This document shows positions 13,608 through 16,139 of a DNA stretch of 16,139 nucleotides, one piece after another (positions within the stretch are counted from its first letter, which is position 1; each line of letters opens with the position of its first letter). Source of the stretch: Bacteroidetes bacterium UBA955 (GTDB taxonomy: Bacteria; Bacteroidota; Bacteroidia; NS11-12g; UBA955). The position numbers and the translations under genes were made by a program. The notes below the pieces were generated by a model. That model had not been told where the DNA came from. It saw only the letters and a list, made by a program, of their open reading frames with translations, and did no database searches. The stretch spans positions 17,540 to 33,678 of the forward strand of contig DBCP01000148.1 in the NCBI GenBank assembly GCA_002293105.1, written 5' to 3'.

Positions 13608-14451
13608 GAATTTACATACACATACAGACTTTTGCGACGGCAAAGGCTCGCCCGAAGACTTTGTAAAAAAAGCCATTTCGTTGGGGTTCAAATATTTGGG
13701 ATTTAGCGCCCACGCGCCATTGCCTTTCCGTTGTGATTGGAGTTTATCCGCTGAGCGTTTAGATGTATACTGTGATGAAATTTCACATTTGAAAGCGCAT
13801 TATCAAAAAAAAATAAGGATTCTCCATGGTTTTGAAATCGACTACTTGGAAGGAATGGGATTTCCTTGTTTATCGGAAGGTGCAGTTTGCAGGGCTGACT
13901 ACTTGATTTGTAGCATTCACTTTCTAAAAACGCCACAATCGGCAATGACATCACCAAAGTTTGCCGAGATTGACGGAACCTATGCACAATTTATGCTGGC
14001 ATTGAAGGGCCATGAATACTCGCTCAAGAAAATCCTCAGCAACTACCTCAGCGCGACCGAACAAATGATCCTCACACCCCTTGCTGCTGGCATGGTGAAA
14101 ATCATTGGGCATGTTGACAAAATCGTATTAAACGCGCAACAACTACCTGAATTTGAAGGCCTTAGCGATTGGTTTTACAAAGAGCTGTTCAATATTTTAC
14201 TTCAGCACAGGGATCATTACCATTCAATTGAAATCAATACCAGGGCTTTATATAAAAAAGGATTGTCTCAGCCATATCCGCGCTACGACTTATTGGAGCT
14301 GCTCGCCGGGCAGAGGATTCCGCTGATTCTCAATAGCGATGCACACCACCCATCAGAGTTGAACGCAGGGTATAAAGAGACCATAGAGAGGCTGGAATCT
14401 CTCACCAACGTCAATAGTAAAAATCTCAACTACAAATGGTTAAAGAAATAA
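13606..14451 (+). CDS. PHP-domain phosphatase, histidinol-phosphatase (HisK/HisJ)-like
   Basis: PHP phosphatases use a three-metal site to hydrolyse phosphate monoesters. This 281-residue protein carries the full ligand set: H4 and H6 in NLHTHTDFCDG, H36 in FSAHAPLP, E77 in GFEIDY, H105 in CSIHF, H169 in IIGHVDKI, and D245/H247 in NSDAHHP. The start is GTG: no ATG lies between the upstream in-frame stop at 13564 and the first metal motif. The family includes L-histidinol-phosphate phosphatase, but no other his genes are near, while the neighbours suggest phosphonate metabolism. It may act on a phosphorylated intermediate, on a related phosphoester, or still serve histidine synthesis. It overlaps the DUF5690 gene by 16 bases. 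Confidence 0.88.
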   Translation: MNLHTHTDFCDGKGSPEDFVKKAISLGFKYLGFSAHAPLPFRCDWSLSAERLDVYCDEISHLKAHYQKKIRILHGFEIDYLEGMGFPCLSEGAVCRADYLICSIHFLKTPQSAMTSPKFAEIDGTYAQFMLALKGHEYSLKKILSNYLSATEQMILTPLAAGMVKIIGHVDKIVLNAQQLPEFEGLSDWFYKELFNILLQHRDHYHSIEINTRALYKKGLSQPYPRYDLLELLAGQRIPLILNSDAHHPSELNAGYKETIERLESLTNVNSKNLNYKWLKK

Positions 14452-15719
14452 ATCACCGTCAGCATATCATCACCGCAATACTACTTGGACTAACCACATT
14501 TTGCCTGTATACATTTATGTACGCAGTGCGAAAACCATTTTCCGCATTGACATATGATAACATCTTAGTATGGGGCATCAATGTAAAAATTTGGATGGTT
14601 CTGGCCCAACTTCTGGGTTACACCTTGAGCAAATTCTATGGCATTCGCCTACTAGGGAAAATCAAACGTGAAGATCGAAGTATTTACCTCGTTTGCATTT
14701 TATCATTGGCAACGGTGCCCCTTTTCTTGCTTCAACATTTACCAACCGCAACATGGCCCTTGTTGATGTTTTTCAATGGGTTCCCCCTTGGGTTGGTTTG
14801 GGGTATCGTTTTTTCCTACGTGGAGGGCAGAAAATACACTGAACTCATTGGAGCAATGTTGGCCTGCACATTTGTCTTCTCCTCGGGATGGGTGAAATCA
14901 TTTGGTCTTTATCTACAGCGTAATTTAGAACTCAACATCAATCAAGTGCCTTTTTTTACCGCCATCATTGCACTCATCGCTGCCGCTATCGTGATATTCA
15001 TTTTGGAAAAACTGCCACCACCAAATTCTGAGGATAAATTGCTGCGAAATGATAGAAAACCACTCAATCCCATTGAACAGCGCAGATTCCTTCGGGATCA
15101 TGGCTCTATTTTAATACCCTTCGTAATTATTTACGGTATTTTCACCATCATGCGCGACTTCCGCGACAATTTCTCGGCAGAAATGCTTACCGAGAACGGT
15201 GCCTATTCCGGCGATGTATTCATCAATATGGAACTGAAAGTATCCCTCGTACTGCTCTGTTTGGTGCCTTTGTTTTCTTGGATCAAAAACCACCAAACCG
15301 CTTTGAATACCACCACCTTTTCGATCGTTGTAGGTATACTCACGAGTCTCGCAGCCACATTTTTGTTCATACAACACCAAATTTCAATCATTGGACTTTT
15401 GATGTTCACGGGTGGTGGATTTTATTTGGGATATATTTTGATTAATATCAGTGTGATGGACAGAATTATTGGGTTTTCTGGAGTATCTGGAAATTCAGGA
15501 TTTTTAATTTACATCGCCGATAGCGTGGGGTATTTGTTCTCGTTGATCATTAGCTCATTTGCACTGCTGAACAAGATTGACTCGATGAAATGGACTTCCC
15601 TTTACCTCGGTTTAATCATCGTGGGATCCTGTTTAATCTTCCTATTGGCGCTCAGCATTCCATATCAATTGCAAAAAAAGAAACAATCGCACAATCATGC
15701 AGAAATTATCACAGCCTAG
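14436..15719 (+). CDS. DUF5690 multi-pass membrane protein, organophosphate-antiporter-like
   Basis: This is a 427-residue protein with about 12 hydrophobic segments, in line with a major-facilitator fold. Near the N-terminus TFMYAVRKPFSALTY (residues 26-40), with R32 and K33, then AQLLGYTLSKFYGI (57-70), closely resembles the helix 1-2 region of GlpT/UhpT-type organophosphate:phosphate antiporters, where an Arg in the equivalent YxxRK position binds the phosphate group. The family name is DUF5690 and no substrate is established. With a phosphonatase-like hydrolase, a PHP phosphatase and an FAD oxidoreductase around it, an organophosphate or phosphonate is a reasonable substrate (inference). 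It overlaps the upstream PHP gene by 16 bases and the downstream flavoenzyme gene by 23 bases, so the three should be translationally coupled. Confidence 0.82.
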   Translation: MVKEINHRQHIITAILLGLTTFCLYTFMYAVRKPFSALTYDNILVWGINVKIWMVLAQLLGYTLSKFYGIRLLGKIKREDRSIYLVCILSLATVPLFLLQHLPTATWPLLMFFNGFPLGLVWGIVFSYVEGRKYTELIGAMLACTFVFSSGWVKSFGLYLQRNLELNINQVPFFTAIIALIAAAIVIFILEKLPPPNSEDKLLRNDRKPLNPIEQRRFLRDHGSILIPFVIIYGIFTIMRDFRDNFSAEMLTENGAYSGDVFINMELKVSLVLLCLVPLFSWIKNHQTALNTTTFSIVVGILTSLAATFLFIQHQISIIGLLMFTGGGFYLGYILINISVMDRIIGFSGVSGNSGFLIYIADSVGYLFSLIISSFALLNKIDSMKWTSLYLGLIIVGSCLIFLLALSIPYQLQKKKQSHNHAEIITA

Positions 15720-16139
15720 AGCCATCGTTGTTGGTGCCGGTATTTTAGGCCTCGCTTATGCCAGATCTTTGAGTTTGCGCGGATATTCCGTAGATGTTTT
15801 TGAACGATCTGAAAAAGCGAGTGGATCTTCCATCCGAAATTTCGGCATGGTTTGGCCCATTGGTCAACCCCACGGAAGAATGCTCAACCGCGCAATGAAA
15901 TCGCGTGAGATATGGGTTGATTTATGTAAATCGGCAAAAATCTGGGCGAAGCAAACGGGCAGTTTACAACTCCTATCAAATGAACTAGAATTTGAAATGG
16001 GCAAGGAATTTTTGGAGAGAGAATCTACGCACCGTCCTAAACTTCAGCTGCTCGACAAACAGCAAACAAAAGCCATTTTTCCGTTGGCCCACAAAAACAA
16101 TCAAGGTGCCATTTTTAGTGGAACGGAGGTTATTGTTGA
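15697..16139 (+). CDS. FAD-dependent oxidoreductase, TIGR03364 type, N-terminal part (runs off the window)
   Basis: The first 147 residues are visible; the frame is open at the window end. RAIVVGAGILGLAYARSLSLRGYSVDVFER contains the dinucleotide-binding GxGxxG (G13, G15, G18) and an acidic residue, E36, at the end of the second strand, typical of FAD-binding DAO-type enzymes. SSIRNFGMVWPIGQPHG (residues 44-60) is characteristic of the TIGR03364 clade, which is known to occur next to phosphonatase-like hydrolases (TIGR03351) and is proposed to oxidatively deaminate an aminophosphonate. Related flavoenzymes that turn (N-methyl-)2-aminoethylphosphonate into phosphonoacetaldehyde have been described. 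The ATG at 15697 lies inside the DUF5690 gene. The substrate-binding part is outside the window. Confidence 0.86.
   Translation, partial: MQKLSQPRAIVVGAGILGLAYARSLSLRGYSVDVFERSEKASGSSIRNFGMVWPIGQPHGRMLNRAMKSREIWVDLCKSAKIWAKQTGSLQLLSNELEFEMGKEFLERESTHRPKLQLLDKQQTKAIFPLAHKNNQGAIFSGTEVIV

Overview
The window looks like chromosomal DNA of a member of the Bacteroidota, from a lineage I cannot place more exactly. The evidence is two promoters of the TTG-N20-TAnnTTTG type used by that phylum, an almost complete lack of Shine-Dalgarno sequences, a tandem OmpH/Skp pair, and protein families typical of the group (DUF5690, a DUF6141-like protein, a LuxE-like acyl-protein synthetase). No phage, IS element, CRISPR array, tRNA or rRNA was seen, and no stretch over 300 bases lacks a gene.

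Left part (1-5794). A minus-strand series reads, in transcription order, lipoprotein, two OmpH/Skp-like periplasmic chaperones, a rho-independent terminator, murI (glutamate racemase), uvrC (excision nuclease subunit) and the first 89 residues of a PabB/TrpE-type chorismate-utilising enzyme. A LuxE-like gene runs divergently from the lipoprotein gene, and the two coding regions overlap at their 5' ends.

Middle (5805-10953). This holds a large RND/MMPL-family membrane protein, then rpsF-rpsR-rplI, then rpmH-rnpA-yidD, all on the minus strand. The rpsF and rpmH operons have near-identical promoters. rpsR and rplI are the only genes here with a strong Shine-Dalgarno sequence. This is notable because bS6 and bS18 are part of the pocket that hides the anti-Shine-Dalgarno sequence in Bacteroidota ribosomes. 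A small membrane protein with a PH-like cytoplasmic domain is transcribed divergently from rpmH.

Right part (10959-16139). This is the most interesting region, a probable organophosphonate locus. A phosphonatase-like HAD hydrolase (minus strand) faces a plus-strand series: an ATP-grasp ligase, a second HAD protein of the same family that has lost every catalytic residue, a PHP-type phosphatase, a DUF5690 membrane protein with an organophosphate-antiporter-like motif, and the start of an FAD-dependent oxidoreductase of the family known to accompany phosphonatase-like hydrolases. The last three overlap head to tail and should be translationally coupled. A possible reading is that the transporter imports an (amino)phosphonate, the flavoenzyme oxidatively deaminates it to an aldehyde, and the phosphonatase-like enzyme cleaves the C-P bond. 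The roles of the ATP-grasp protein, the pseudoenzyme and the PHP phosphatase are open. All pathway statements are inference from family membership and gene order.
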